Assembly: GCA_937997955.1 (NCBI GenBank)
Contig: CALLDR010000043.1
Coordinates: forward strand, 1-51,918
Source: an uncultured Emergencia sp.
Lineage (GTDB): Bacteria > Bacillota > Clostridia > Peptostreptococcales > Anaerovoracaceae
Reading direction: 5' to 3'
DNA length: 51,918 nucleotides
The position numbers and the translations under genes were made by a program. The notes beneath the pieces are model-generated. The model was not told where the DNA came from. It saw only the letters and a list, made by a program, of their open reading frames with translations, and made no database searches. This document shows positions 7,366 through 16,644 of the stretch, piece after piece (the first letter of the stretch is position 1; the number at the start of each line of letters is the position of its first letter).

Positions 7366-7788
7366 TTATTTATTGATAAAGTACAGGCCCACCATGCAGA
7401 TGGCAACGCCTACGGCCTTATTCCAGGTGATCGCTTCGTGATACGCCACAAACCCGACGACGAGCAAAGCGATGGCCAGAATCGCGCTCTGGACGATATA
7501 ACCTGTATTCACGCTCCACCCCACCTTGTACATATAGATACATCCCACCTCCAAGCCAACCAAGGCGATGCCGAAGACAAAGGATGTCCAGTTCAGATGG
7601 CTGTACTCCTGGATGAGACTTCCTTCTCTGTTTAAAGCAAAGTACAGGATCAGCGAAATCACCGCGCTGACGGTATAGGTAACCACCAGCGATGCCAGCG
7701 GGTCGATAGCATCCGGCATCGACTTTGCGCAGATGTGATAAAAGACGTTCGCTCCTACGATCAGAAAAATCGGCCAATAAAGATTCAT
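7366..7788 (-). CDS. Small DMT/EamA-type membrane protein
   Basis: A 140-residue, strongly hydrophobic protein with about five predicted membrane helices (near 4-20, 32-52, 67-87, 95-115, 120-138). Its length matches one half of a ten-helix EamA transporter; such proteins usually act as dimers. The C-terminal VGVAICMVGLYFINK is typical of the DMT superfamily. The substrate cannot be read from the sequence. GGAGG lies nine bases before the ATG. It stands alone between two terminators. Downstream, CGCTGT/ACAGCG (7319-7350) followed by TTTTCT on the minus strand may be a weak terminator. Confidence 0.75.
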   Translation of the reverse strand: MNLYWPIFLIVGANVFYHICAKSMPDAIDPLASLVVTYTVSAVISLILYFALNREGSLIQEYSHLNWTSFVFGIALVGLEVGCIYMYKVGWSVNTGYIVQSAILAIALLVVGFVAYHEAITWNKAVGVAICMVGLYFINK

Positions 7789-7802
7789 TCAGCTGCACCT
7801 CC

Positions 7803-7827
7803 AAAAAAAGCCACCCTGACGGGTGGC
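7803..7827 (-). terminator. Rho-independent terminator of the nine-gene operon
   Basis: GCCACCC and GGGTGGC form a perfect 7-bp stem around a four-base loop (7810-7827), followed on the minus strand by seven T. It lies 62 bp after the stop of the DUF3795 gene and just before the DMT-type gene. Confidence 0.88.
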
Positions 7828-7888
7828 AATCTCAATCAATTGATTTGACTTCTCACGAACTTAAGTATATCAGATTTGTGGGGAAGAA

Positions 7889-8269
7889 TCAATCCACAAT
7901 GTAGGTTCGAAAGCAGCCTTCTTCATCCTCCGGTTTGATTTTCTCCTTCAGACTCTCATAAACCGTCTTATATGCGCCATGATAAGCTGACAATTTTTCA
8001 CAAGGATACTCTGCGCATCCACGGCAATTTTCCAACCCTTTATCCATGACACAGCTTCTGTACTGACAGTCTCCATGAATCATAGCCGCCGCATCATTAT
8101 CCTGGGCGCGGCATCCATTACAGTGCATCTTTTCCAAGCTGACTTCATAATCAAAGTAATATTTCCACTTATCACAGACAGCTTTGCGTTCTTCTTCACT
8201 ATGAATGTTTCCCTCATAGGCTGCGCACATATAGCACTTGAATCCGCAGCATCCTATCAGTCTTTCCAT
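7889..8269 (-). CDS. DUF3795 family Cys-rich protein
   Basis: A 126-residue protein with ten cysteines in paired motifs: GCCGFKCYMCAAY at the start, MHCNGCRA near 49 and CRGCAEYPC near 82. This is the DUF3795 pattern; these proteins probably bind zinc or another metal and have no established role. It starts 24 bp after the D-aminoacylase-like gene ends and lies before the terminator at 7803-7827, so I place it as the last gene of the sigma-54 operon. That membership is inferred from spacing only. Confidence 0.75.
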   Translation of the reverse strand: MERLIGCCGFKCYMCAAYEGNIHSEEERKAVCDKWKYYFDYEVSLEKMHCNGCRAQDNDAAAMIHGDCQYRSCVMDKGLENCRGCAEYPCEKLSAYHGAYKTVYESLKEKIKPEDEEGCFRTYIVD

Positions 8270-8293
8270 TTATCTCCTCCTTATCTAAGCCAT

Positions 8294-9679
8294 TTAAAAC
8301 ATGTTACACGGAATAAAGCTTCCATAGCGACCTTTTATATGATTGTTGCGCACTGTAATTTTCCCGTTTACGATGACAGCCTCAATTCCTTGCGGCGGTT
8401 CATTTGCATTGGAAAAATCAGATTTATCGATGATAGCCTTAGGATCAAAAATGACCAGATCTGCATCCATTCCGGGTGCGATTTTCCCTTTATGTTTCAA
8501 TCCCACCGCAGATGCGGGCATGATGGTCATCTTGCAGAGGGCTTCTTCCAACGAAAGCACGCTTTCCTCCCGGACATACTTACCCAAGACCCGTGGGAAG
8601 GAACCAGCTGTACGAGGATGACCCTGTCCCTCCAGTACAAATCCGTCGCTGCTGACCATGGTTTCCGGCCGGGTGTACGCATAACAAATATCCTCTTCCT
8701 TCATGCCAAATCCAACAGCAAAGGATTCGGGATAATCCCTGCGCGCTCTTTTATAAAGTTCTTCGTCACAATATTGCCCTGTAAAAGGCCCCGTTACAAA
8801 GAGAATCTGATCATAAGAGAACTTTCCTTTCGCCATGGACGCTTCATCAAAGACCGCAGAACCGATTCTGGTTGAAAACGCATTGTAAGGATAGCAATCC
8901 ACGTGAATCTCCAGGCCCTCGTTGTTAGCTTCTTCAACCAACTCATATACGCGCTTCATCTGTCCATATGCCGACATGCTACCGATATGGGAAATGAATA
9001 CAGGAAGCCCTGTTTTCCTGCTGATTTCTATGGCTTCCTCCACTGCTGGAATGCTGGCCTCTTTGTCATCACGAATATGGATAGAGATCTTCAAGTCATT
9101 TCTTCCAATAAGCGCGACCGCTTCCGCAATTTCTTCTACATCAATACCTGGCGCATACTCCAATCCAAAGGACAGGCCAAATGCACCCAGGTCCAGATCT
9201 CTGCGCAGCCCTGAAACGACCTCTTCTATTTTTTCCGCAGGGCAGGAGCCGTACAAATCGACTCCTGCCGCCTTTCTCTGTGCGTTATACCCAGTAAAGA
9301 ACACATAGTTCACCGGCGTGCCGTATGTATCCACATGGGCCAGAAACTGATCCAGCGGTTGAAACATGGTACCGCAATTCCCTGCAACACAGGTGGTCAC
9401 GCCCATTCGTACCATATCATCAGCCACTTGGCAGGTCTGCGTATCGTCAAATAAATCCTCATGCGAATGGATGTCAATGAAGCCCGGAGAAATCACATAG
9501 TCTCCCGCGTTGATCAGCTGATGCTCACCCTTGGTCAAGACTGTGTTTACCAAAGATATGTCATCCGGCTTTTCTACCGCAACGATCTTCCCATCCTCTA
9601 TGGTGATTATACCAGGAAAGAACCCCTTCTTTTCCGCGTCAAAGATTCGATTTCCTTGAATCAGCAATTTGTTCGACAT
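8294..9679 (-). CDS. N-acyl-D-amino-acid deacylase family amidohydrolase
   Basis: The 461-residue protein resembles D-aminoacylase/N-acyl-D-glutamate deacylase enzymes, which hydrolyse N-acyl-D-amino acids using a metal centre. The metal-binding HxH appears as PGFIDIHSHED near residue 66. A cysteine in the VAGNCG segment near 97 matches the family's metal cysteine, and a C-terminal GKIAPGMDADLVIFDP segment is typical of amidohydrolases. The start at 9679 is chosen because the upstream extension overlaps the transporter gene; AGGG precedes it. The true substrate is unknown. It sits with a dipeptidase, a second amidohydrolase and an aldehyde dehydrogenase, suggesting use of a blocked or modified amino acid or dipeptide. 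Confidence 0.85.
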   Translation of the reverse strand: MSNKLLIQGNRIFDAEKKGFFPGIITIEDGKIVAVEKPDDISLVNTVLTKGEHQLINAGDYVISPGFIDIHSHEDLFDDTQTCQVADDMVRMGVTTCVAGNCGTMFQPLDQFLAHVDTYGTPVNYVFFTGYNAQRKAAGVDLYGSCPAEKIEEVVSGLRRDLDLGAFGLSFGLEYAPGIDVEEIAEAVALIGRNDLKISIHIRDDKEASIPAVEEAIEISRKTGLPVFISHIGSMSAYGQMKRVYELVEEANNEGLEIHVDCYPYNAFSTRIGSAVFDEASMAKGKFSYDQILFVTGPFTGQYCDEELYKRARRDYPESFAVGFGMKEEDICYAYTRPETMVSSDGFVLEGQGHPRTAGSFPRVLGKYVREESVLSLEEALCKMTIMPASAVGLKHKGKIAPGMDADLVIFDPKAIIDKSDFSNANEPPQGIEAVIVNGKITVRNNHIKGRYGSFIPCNMF

Positions 9680-9692
9680 AATCCCTGCACCT

Positions 9693-11135
9693 CTATAACA
9701 AATGTTCAAATACTTTTGTAGAGTATTCCTTTCCTTCCGCCTGCAGCGCCTTGGCCTCTTCCATGGCGACAATGTGCTCTTTCTTAATACGATACATCGC
9801 GCAGCAGATTACAAGAATCAGTCCGACCAGGGCCGGAACCTTTCCGAAAATAGTATGCATGCCGTCAACGATCACATCGTCGATTACCTCTGCAGTCGGA
9901 TCTACTCCCAGTTTACTCATCAAAATACCGTTAAGCCACATGCCGACAGAAATACCTATTTTGGTCATAAAGGAAGTGATGGAAATCATCAGTCCTTCGC
10001 GGTTTCTGCCATACTTGTACTCATAGATGGCGTCAACGTCATAGTTCATAGCATAGATATTGATCCAGAACAAGGATGCAGCCAAAGTCAGACCCAATCT
10101 CAGGAAGATAAACGGTATCATGGACGGGCTGAAGAAGCCGCAGATTGCTGAGAAAATAGTCAGGTAGGAGAATGCGGCCAGCTGAACGGTTTTCTTGCCG
10201 AACTTGACGACCAACTGTCCCAGTACAACGACAATCGCCGCAGACATCAGCAGAGAGATGGAGGACAGAGTAGCGGACAAGGTCTTAGAGAATCCCAGAC
10301 CCAGCGTCATATAATATACCAGAGAACTGTTGATCAGACCCAGATAAATATTGTAAATAAATGCGATAAGCAGTACCAGAATATAGTCGCGCATCTTCAA
10401 CATATTCTTAATATCACCGATAAGACCAACCCGGTTTAAGTCTTCTGTAGTGTGGGCAGGCGGTTTCTCTTCCTGTTTTGCTGCAACAGAAGATGCTTCC
10501 TGTTCTTTCCCTCGAAGCGATATAGCTGCAAGCAAGTAAGACAGCGCCGATACAAAACCCAATACCGCACCGATAATTCTCCACGCCAGAACGTCATCAT
10601 TTCCGCTCATTTCCATATAGTCGAGGAATTTCAAGATACCGAAGGACAGCACCAACTGGCCCAGATTGGAGAACAGCATAACAAAGGTTCTCATTCTTGT
10701 TTTAGTATCATAGTTGTCCGTAACTTCTGCCGCAACGGAGATATACGGAATATCCACGATGGTAAAGAACATCCAGAAGAGAATATTGATAACGATAAAG
10801 TATATCACTTTTCCGGTCTGGCTGAAGTTTACGTCACAGAACAGAAGAAATACACTGATGCCGAGAGGAATGCAGCCAAGCAGAATGAAAATTCCTCTCT
10901 TACCGAAACCATTCCACCCTTTACAGTGATCGGACAGATATCCAACGAGGGGATCGGAGATGGCGTCCCACCAAACGGCAACCAGAGAAATAGTGCCCGC
11001 CGCCGCTGGTTCGATGCCAGCCGCACTGGTCAGGAAATAGATAAAAAACATATAGAACAGGTTATAGGCGATATCTTCACCTACGCCGCCGACGCCGTAC
11101 AAGAAAGCATCCTTATTGCCAAATTTTTTCTTCAT
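9693..11135 (-). CDS. GPH-family (MFS-type) sodium/proton symporter
   Basis: A 480-residue, twelve-helix integral membrane transporter of the glycoside-pentoside-hexuronide:cation symporter family. The N terminus (FLYGVGGVGEDIAYNLFYMF) and WWDAISDPLVGYLSD match the family signature, in which the Asp of SDP contributes to cation binding. GPH members mostly import sugars or glycosides, but several paralogues carry other organic solutes. Here it lies among amidohydrolase and peptidase genes, so an acylated amino acid or peptide-like substrate is possible. AAGGAGG precedes the ATG. It is 13 bp from the following deacylase gene. Confidence 0.85.
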   Translation of the reverse strand: MKKKFGNKDAFLYGVGGVGEDIAYNLFYMFFIYFLTSAAGIEPAAAGTISLVAVWWDAISDPLVGYLSDHCKGWNGFGKRGIFILLGCIPLGISVFLLFCDVNFSQTGKVIYFIVINILFWMFFTIVDIPYISVAAEVTDNYDTKTRMRTFVMLFSNLGQLVLSFGILKFLDYMEMSGNDDVLAWRIIGAVLGFVSALSYLLAAISLRGKEQEASSVAAKQEEKPPAHTTEDLNRVGLIGDIKNMLKMRDYILVLLIAFIYNIYLGLINSSLVYYMTLGLGFSKTLSATLSSISLLMSAAIVVVLGQLVVKFGKKTVQLAAFSYLTIFSAICGFFSPSMIPFIFLRLGLTLAASLFWINIYAMNYDVDAIYEYKYGRNREGLMISITSFMTKIGISVGMWLNGILMSKLGVDPTAEVIDDVIVDGMHTIFGKVPALVGLILVICCAMYRIKKEHIVAMEEAKALQAEGKEYSTKVFEHLL

Positions 11136-11153
11136 TTTGGTCCTCCTTAATTT

Positions 11154-12629
11154 TTACGCGAACCATCCAATTTTTGATGGGTTCATCTTTATATTGATTT
11201 GTTTGATAACAGTAAATTCCTGTAATCCCAACAAACCTCCGACAGTTCCAATACCACTTTGTTTATGCGGACTGATAGATAAACCGCTGCTTCCCTCCAT
11301 AAAAGCATTGACGTACAGAACGCCCGTATTGACTTCTCCGGTCAAGCGAAGCGCCCTGCCCAAATCATTGGTGAACAATCCGCCTGCAAGGCCATAACGG
11401 GTTCCGTTGGCGATCTCTATGGCTTCTTCCTCCGTCGAGAACTTTTGCACAGTCAGCACAGGCCCGAAGATTTCTTCCTGCACGATGCGCATATCCTGTT
11501 TGCAATCGACAAAGACCGTCGGTTCCACAAAATATCCTTTGGCAAAATCACCGGACTCTATGCGATTACCGCCTACCAGAACAGAAGCCCCTTCTTTCTT
11601 GCCTATCTCAATATACTCAAGCACTCTTTCCATCTGTCCTTTAGAGGCCATTGGACCGAACTCAATCGTTTCGTCAAAAGGCATACCGATTTTGATTTTA
11701 GATACTCGATCCTTCAAGAGCTGGATTACCTGATCATACACTGTATCTTGAATCAGAAGTCTGGATCCCGCGATGCAAACCTGCCCTTGACTTAAAAATA
11801 TTCCGAACATTAAGTTGTCCACTGCCGCGTCAATGTCCGCATCCTCAAAAATGATAAACGGTGATTTGCCGCCCAGTTCCAGTGAATAACGTTTTAAACT
11901 CTTATGAGATTTTTCGATAATGTCTTTTCCCGTCTCTGTGCCTCCTGTGAAGACAATCTTGTCCACATCTGCGCTCTCCGCAAGGGCTGTACCAATCTCC
12001 TCGCCAGGGCCGAAAACCAGATTGACACTTCCTGCTGGAAATCCCGCGTCTTCGAGGATTTGAAACAGCATGGCAGTAGAAACAGAAGTCAGGGAAGAAG
12101 GTTTTACTACAACAGTATTTCCGGCAGCTAAAGCTGGCGCTATACCCGCGGCCGTAGTTCCCAACGTATAGTTCCAAGGGGCGATCACAGCACAGACGCC
12201 AAGTGGCTCCCGAACGGTCATAGACAACATCTTGCCACTTCTTACAGTAGTCCTCCCCTGCAGCTCATTGATAATTCCCGCATAATAGCGAAAGGAACCG
12301 CTGGCCGCGTAGACATCATCGTATCGAGTCTCCTTGTAGATACGCCCTATGCTCTTAGTCTCCGCCGTGGCCAGTTCATCAGCCCGCTCTTCGATTAAAT
12401 CAGCGGCCTTATTTAACAAAGCTGCACGCTGCGCCGCCGTAAGGTTCCTCCATTCTGATCCGGAAGCAAAGGCCCGTTTTGCAGCTGCCGCTGCTACCGC
12501 GGCGTCTTTAGCCGTCCCCTCCTCTGCCTCGTAGACAATCTCTCCATTCGCGGGATTTATAATATTTCTATATTTCCCTGACGCAGAAGCGATCCACTTT
12601 CCATCGATATACATTTTAACTCTTTCCAT
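11154..12629 (-). CDS. NAD(P)-dependent aldehyde dehydrogenase
   Basis: A 491-residue ALDH-superfamily enzyme oxidising an aldehyde to an acid. The catalytic motifs are intact: PWNYTLG near 157, the glutamate in LELGGKSPF near 256, and the nucleophilic cysteine in SQGQVCIAGSR near 290, with EEIFGPVL near 387. The start at 12629 is preferred over a TTG six codons earlier, because GAGAGGTG lies at the right distance before it. Fifteen bases separate it from the amidohydrolase gene upstream. Its aldehyde is presumably generated from the operon's substrate; which one cannot be read. Confidence 0.92.
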   Translation of the reverse strand: MERVKMYIDGKWIASASGKYRNIINPANGEIVYEAEEGTAKDAAVAAAAAKRAFASGSEWRNLTAAQRAALLNKAADLIEERADELATAETKSIGRIYKETRYDDVYAASGSFRYYAGIINELQGRTTVRSGKMLSMTVREPLGVCAVIAPWNYTLGTTAAGIAPALAAGNTVVVKPSSLTSVSTAMLFQILEDAGFPAGSVNLVFGPGEEIGTALAESADVDKIVFTGGTETGKDIIEKSHKSLKRYSLELGGKSPFIIFEDADIDAAVDNLMFGIFLSQGQVCIAGSRLLIQDTVYDQVIQLLKDRVSKIKIGMPFDETIEFGPMASKGQMERVLEYIEIGKKEGASVLVGGNRIESGDFAKGYFVEPTVFVDCKQDMRIVQEEIFGPVLTVQKFSTEEEAIEIANGTRYGLAGGLFTNDLGRALRLTGEVNTGVLYVNAFMEGSSGLSISPHKQSGIGTVGGLLGLQEFTVIKQINIKMNPSKIGWFA

Positions 12630-12643
12630 AGTTTTCACCTCTC

Positions 12644-13810
12644 TCAAATAGCTTGCCAGACTGTACCATCGGAATAGACCGGCTCACCGTTTACAATAGT
12701 CAAAACAGCTCTGGCCTCTGTTTCTGCCAAAGGATTTCCTGAAAACAATACCATATCAGCATCTTTTCCTTCTTTCAGGCTTCCACAGCGATCCGAAATA
12801 TCCAAAATCTCCGCTGGAGTAAGGGTGATAGCTCTCCAGGCAACATCCTCAGGCAATCCCGCGTTTACAGCAAGTGCCGCGCACAGGGATAAGTGCTTCA
12901 GCGGAATCACATATGCATCCGTCACGATACCGAACTTCAGGCCCGCTTCGTGAAGTACTTTTGCCGTGGAAAAGCTGGTGTTGCGCAGTTCATACTTTAT
13001 CTTCCCGCCAAAGGTAGGGCCAAGAAAAATCGGATATCCTGCTTCCGCTAACTCTTCCGCTATCAAATGGCCTTCCGTACAGTGATCGATAGTCAATTTC
13101 AGATTGAATTCTTTCGCCACACGTATGGCAGTAAAAATATCGTCTGCCCGGTGCGCATGGGCTTTCAACGGAATCTCTCCGGTAAACACAGGCAGAAGTG
13201 CCTCCATCTTAAAATCAGGCTTTGTCACCTTTTTCTCTTTTTTCTGATTGTAATAATTCTGTGCTTCAAAAAGTGTTTCTCGCAAAAGCCCTGCGATACC
13301 CATTCTCGTAGCCGGACTTTTTCCCTTTCCGCCATAGTATTTTTTTGGATTCTCGCCGAAGGCAATCTTCATGGCGGCAGGAGCCTTAACGATCATTTTA
13401 TCGATGCATCGTCCCGCGGTTTTAATAATAGCTGCCTGTCCGCCTATCACATTGAGACTTCCCGGCGCGATCATAGCGGAGGTCACTCCTCCTTCAAGTG
13501 CCTCGTGAAATTCCGGAGCCATAGGGTTGATCCCATCAATAGCCCGGTGCTGCGGCGTGATAGGGTCGCCGGTTTCGTTAACATCGTTACCCTCCGCGCC
13601 GATACCCTCTTCAAGAATCCCTGTATGGCAGTGTCCGTCGATCAATCCTGGCGTCAGCAAATATCCCGTTCCATTGATGACCGGAATATCACTTCCAGCT
13701 TCGATATGCCCTGCAATCTCCACAATGCGTCCCTCTTCTATGAGCAGATCTCCAATAAAGTCTTCTCTTTCCATGGTCTTGATCTGCGCATTTTTGATCA
13801 GCAGCTTCAC
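12644..13810 (-). CDS. Imidazolonepropionase-like amidohydrolase
   Basis: A 388-residue metal-dependent hydrolase of the amidohydrolase superfamily. The first HxH is in PGLIDGHCHTG near 55. Further metal ligands are likely in PLKAHAHRADD near 220 and LTIDHCTEGH near 240, with the catalytic Asp in FGIVTDAYV near 297. The usual GSLKEGKDADMVLF tail is present. These enzymes hydrolyse cyclic amides or blocked amino groups. I use the GTG at 13810; an in-frame GTG three codons earlier sits inside the AGGAGG ribosome site. That site overlaps the space just after the FGE-like gene. Confidence 0.85.
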   Translation of the reverse strand: MKLLIKNAQIKTMEREDFIGDLLIEEGRIVEIAGHIEAGSDIPVINGTGYLLTPGLIDGHCHTGILEEGIGAEGNDVNETGDPITPQHRAIDGINPMAPEFHEALEGGVTSAMIAPGSLNVIGGQAAIIKTAGRCIDKMIVKAPAAMKIAFGENPKKYYGGKGKSPATRMGIAGLLRETLFEAQNYYNQKKEKKVTKPDFKMEALLPVFTGEIPLKAHAHRADDIFTAIRVAKEFNLKLTIDHCTEGHLIAEELAEAGYPIFLGPTFGGKIKYELRNTSFSTAKVLHEAGLKFGIVTDAYVIPLKHLSLCAALAVNAGLPEDVAWRAITLTPAEILDISDRCGSLKEGKDADMVLFSGNPLAETEARAVLTIVNGEPVYSDGTVWQAI

Positions 13811-13822
13811 GTCTCCCACCTC

Positions 13823-14830
13823 CTATTTTTCAACATAACAGCAGCGGAATCCTACGTCAAAGTACCTGTCATCAGGTCTCATATAGAAGCCGCAGGCATA
13901 GATTCCCGCCTTTTCTTTGTTGACCCAATAACCGCCGCGAATTGGATAACGAACGCCCTCCGGTACGCCCCATACTGCATCCTGGCAGCTGCAGGCATCT
14001 TCTACAGGAATTAGGCAGAGCCGCTGCAAAAGCTGCTTTGTGTCTTCGTCATCCGTTTCCACAACTGTCTCGCCAAAAGACCCGATCAAAAGCTCCTGCG
14101 CCTCGTCCGATTCTCCAGCAAAACCATATTGGATGAAAGTTTCTCCTTTTTCAGAAACTGCCGCTTTCATAGAAAGCCCCGTAACGTTCCACTCTGCATC
14201 GTCAAGGGCATTACTTGCGGCATCGTTATCAGCAGTCGTCTCAAGCACACCGTCCTTTAACCGCAGGCCAGAGGTCATCTCCCATATGTTCCCGTTTAGG
14301 TCAAAAATACCTTCATTGGTACCATCATGGGACCAGGATGCTGGACCACTTCCAGTGGCAACTCTCATAGGAGGTCCCTGCTCTCCTTCCGGTACGATTC
14401 CATCCAAGGACACAATAGTACCACGCTCATGGATTCTTTTCCAATTTCTTCCATTATCGTTATTCCCACCAGGCAGAGTCTCATTTCTTTGACTCCAGAG
14501 AGCCACGGCTGCCCACTCGGCACTGGTCATCAAATGCCATCCTAGTCCTTTGTCACGGCAAAACTTTTCAGCCTCTTCGATAGTATAAAGGACTGAGGGA
14601 TCTTCACCCGGCAGGCTGTACGCTCTGTCCCCTCTTACCACATTCTGATATTTACTGACGTAAATACACTCTTTTTCTTCGCCTTCTACGATAAAAGCCG
14701 GATGTACCGTGTCAGGACCTCCAGGGATTACATCAGAGATCAGAAACTTGGGAATTCTGACCATTACGCTCTCTTTTCCTCGGTCATCGCTGAGAAGCAC
14801 GTTTTTTCCCGTCATTTCAACTCGTTTCAT
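13823..14830 (-). CDS. Formylglycine-generating-enzyme-like (SUMF1/EgtB/PvdO fold) protein
   Basis: A 335-residue protein with the C-type-lectin-like FGE-sulfatase fold. Supporting motifs are TIEEAEKFCRDKGLGWHLMTSAEW near 87-110, GIFDLNGNIWEMTSG near 198 (the GNVWEW-type motif), PIRGGYW near 299 and DVGFRCCYVEK at the end. Known members oxidise cysteine in sulfatases, make sulfoxides with non-haem or copper centres, or only bind ligands. No sulfatase gene is nearby. It carries Cys-Ser-Cys near 287 and Cys-Cys near the C terminus, but I cannot assign the paired copper cysteines of true FGE. Its operon partners are hydrolases of peptide-like bonds, so its role is unknown. GAGGAG precedes the ATG. 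Confidence 0.78.
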   Translation of the reverse strand: MKRVEMTGKNVLLSDDRGKESVMVRIPKFLISDVIPGGPDTVHPAFIVEGEEKECIYVSKYQNVVRGDRAYSLPGEDPSVLYTIEEAEKFCRDKGLGWHLMTSAEWAAVALWSQRNETLPGGNNDNGRNWKRIHERGTIVSLDGIVPEGEQGPPMRVATGSGPASWSHDGTNEGIFDLNGNIWEMTSGLRLKDGVLETTADNDAASNALDDAEWNVTGLSMKAAVSEKGETFIQYGFAGESDEAQELLIGSFGETVVETDDEDTKQLLQRLCLIPVEDACSCQDAVWGVPEGVRYPIRGGYWVNKEKAGIYACGFYMRPDDRYFDVGFRCCYVEK

Positions 14831-14851
14831 CTTTTCTCCTCTCTAAGCATT

Positions 14852-16333
14852 TCACTCCGACGCTTCTAATATAGCTTTCAGAAATTTGTACGTCTTGTCC
14901 ACAGATGAAATCTTCAGCCGTTCACGCGGAGTATGGACGTCATATTGGTCGCATCCTATATTGATGATGTCAATTGACCGGTTCCTTTTTTTCATTTTTT
15001 CTACAAAAACGCTTGCTTCCACGGATGCGTGAAGTGTTTTCAGTTCCGGCGGCTCACCGTTTATTCTTTCATAGACGGCCTTTGCCCTCTTCTGCAGCGG
15101 CGAACCCGGATCATATTCCCATGCGGCCGAACGGCTGTCCAGAAGGAACCCACCGTCTGCTGCCTCTGCAATATATCTCAATTCCCGCAATAGCCCATCG
15201 TGCTGATATTCGCTGTTGCTGCGAACACTTACGCCCAGTTCTAATACATTGTTTCTTTCTAAAAGATAGCCGCAGTTCATAGAGCTTTCAGCCATATCTC
15301 TGTCAGGCATCATGGTTCTTACACCATATGGCAGTACCTCCAGCATTTGCAGAAGATTTTTCTTCGTCTCGGCGTCGTAAGCGTGATCAAGGCACGTCCC
15401 GTTTCTTCGCTCTGCCATCAGAAGCAATCCTGGCTCTTTTACTTTATAAACATTCTTTACTTCTGTAAAGAGCTCCTGTATGAGGTTCTCAACCTCCTCC
15501 GCAACTTCTGCTTCGCAGCAGATCTCCGCAGCGGCAGCTTTATTAATGATATTGATCAAACCTGGACTTTCTACCGACAAAAGCTTGTAATTCATCTTTT
15601 CCCCAAGTGCCGACAAAAGTTCTCCTAACAGTTTGATCCCATTTACTCTTCCTGTATGGATCATGTTGCCGCTGTGCCCACCGAGGAGGCCCTGTATACT
15701 GATGCGGAAAAATGCCTCTCCTCTTTTATTTTCAAGAGGTTCCTTTGTCAAAGGAAGCTGAATACAGCCAACACTGATTCCCGCACAGGAGACTACAATA
15801 GTCTGCGCGCTGGAGCAGTCAAGCCCGATCAATTGTTCCCCGTCCAGAAAATATTCGTCCATAGCTTTTGCCCCGACAAACATGATCTCTTCACCAGTCG
15901 TAAACAAAAGCTGCAGCGGCGGATGCTTCAATTCCTCGTCTGCCATCATCGCCAGCATGATGGCAACGCCGGAACCATCATCGGCACCCAGGGTGGTATT
16001 CCTTGCACGAATAAATGCCCCGTCTATACAAATATCCAGCGGATCCTTCTCAAAGTCGTGGAGAGAATCCTCCGTCTTACTGCAGACCATGTCAATATGG
16101 GCCTGCACGATGGTCTTCTTCCCGCCTTCATACCCTGGGCTCGCCGGTATTTCTACGATTACGTTATACGCCGCGTCCTGTTTCACTTCATACCCCATGT
16201 CCTGCGCCTGACTGACAATATAGTCACTCAACACTTTCTCATTCCCACTTCCGTGGGGAATTTGGGTAATCCGCTCGAAGTAATCAAAGACCTTTTGCGG
16301 TTCCAGCCCTTTCAATACGCTTTCTTTCTTCAT
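14852..16333 (-). CDS. pepD: Aminoacyl-histidine dipeptidase (PepD type, M20 family)
   Basis: A 493-residue cytoplasmic metallopeptidase of the PepD group, which hydrolyses Xaa-His dipeptides such as carnosine and some other dipeptides. Zinc-site residues are visible: the HxD of VQAHIDMV near 80, the bridging Asp of LGADDGSG near 119, the catalytic Glu pair of FTTGEEIMF near 149, and a late GCDQYDVHTPRERL near 459 with the last His. The N-terminal ITQIPHGSGNE is diagnostic. AGAGGAG precedes the start. It lies between the AtuA-like pair and the FGE-like gene, which suggests the operon's substrate is dipeptide-like or is released from one. Confidence 0.9.
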   Translation of the reverse strand: MKKESVLKGLEPQKVFDYFERITQIPHGSGNEKVLSDYIVSQAQDMGYEVKQDAAYNVIVEIPASPGYEGGKKTIVQAHIDMVCSKTEDSLHDFEKDPLDICIDGAFIRARNTTLGADDGSGVAIMLAMMADEELKHPPLQLLFTTGEEIMFVGAKAMDEYFLDGEQLIGLDCSSAQTIVVSCAGISVGCIQLPLTKEPLENKRGEAFFRISIQGLLGGHSGNMIHTGRVNGIKLLGELLSALGEKMNYKLLSVESPGLINIINKAAAAEICCEAEVAEEVENLIQELFTEVKNVYKVKEPGLLLMAERRNGTCLDHAYDAETKKNLLQMLEVLPYGVRTMMPDRDMAESSMNCGYLLERNNVLELGVSVRSNSEYQHDGLLRELRYIAEAADGGFLLDSRSAAWEYDPGSPLQKRAKAVYERINGEPPELKTLHASVEASVFVEKMKKRNRSIDIINIGCDQYDVHTPRERLKISSVDKTYKFLKAILEASE

Positions 16334-16342
16334 GCCGCTCCT

Positions 16343-16642
16343 CTATATCTCAAGATCCAACAAATGTGAACTCAGGCTTTTCCCATGGGTATCCAGAGAC
16401 AAAGACCTGGTCACGCCGCCGCCCAGAGCGTCATAGATCACAAAATTCATCGCGCCCAACTGCGGAATTTCATAACGCTTGATCTCGCCATGAACCATGT
16501 CAGCAAACCACGCTTTTACTAATTCCGGCGTTACTTTTTCCTTCAATAAATCATAATTGGCCTGATCATAGGCGATCAAGGAAATGTTGGATATATTTCC
16601 TTTGTCGCCTGTACGGCTGTGTGCAATTTCTCTAAGCTTCAT
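16343..16642 (-). CDS. AtuA-like ferredoxin-fold domain protein (small subunit)
   Basis: A 99-residue protein matching the C-terminal domain found in AtuA-type proteins of acyclic terpene utilisation: MKLREIAHSRTGDKGNISN at the start and NFVIYDALGGGVTRSL near the end. In fused homologues this domain follows the DUF1446 domain; here it is a separate gene two bases after it, with GGAGGTG inside the end of the previous gene. The two products probably form a complex. The biochemical role of the family is not firmly established. Confidence 0.82.
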   Translation of the reverse strand: MKLREIAHSRTGDKGNISNISLIAYDQANYDLLKEKVTPELVKAWFADMVHGEIKRYEIPQLGAMNFVIYDALGGGVTRSLSLDTHGKSLSSHLLDLEI

Positions 16643-16644
16643 AT

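Noticed and set aside
13823..14830. Variable protein of a diversity-generating retroelement (same C-type-lectin fold)
   Set aside because: No reverse transcriptase, template repeat or adenine-biased variable repeat is present.
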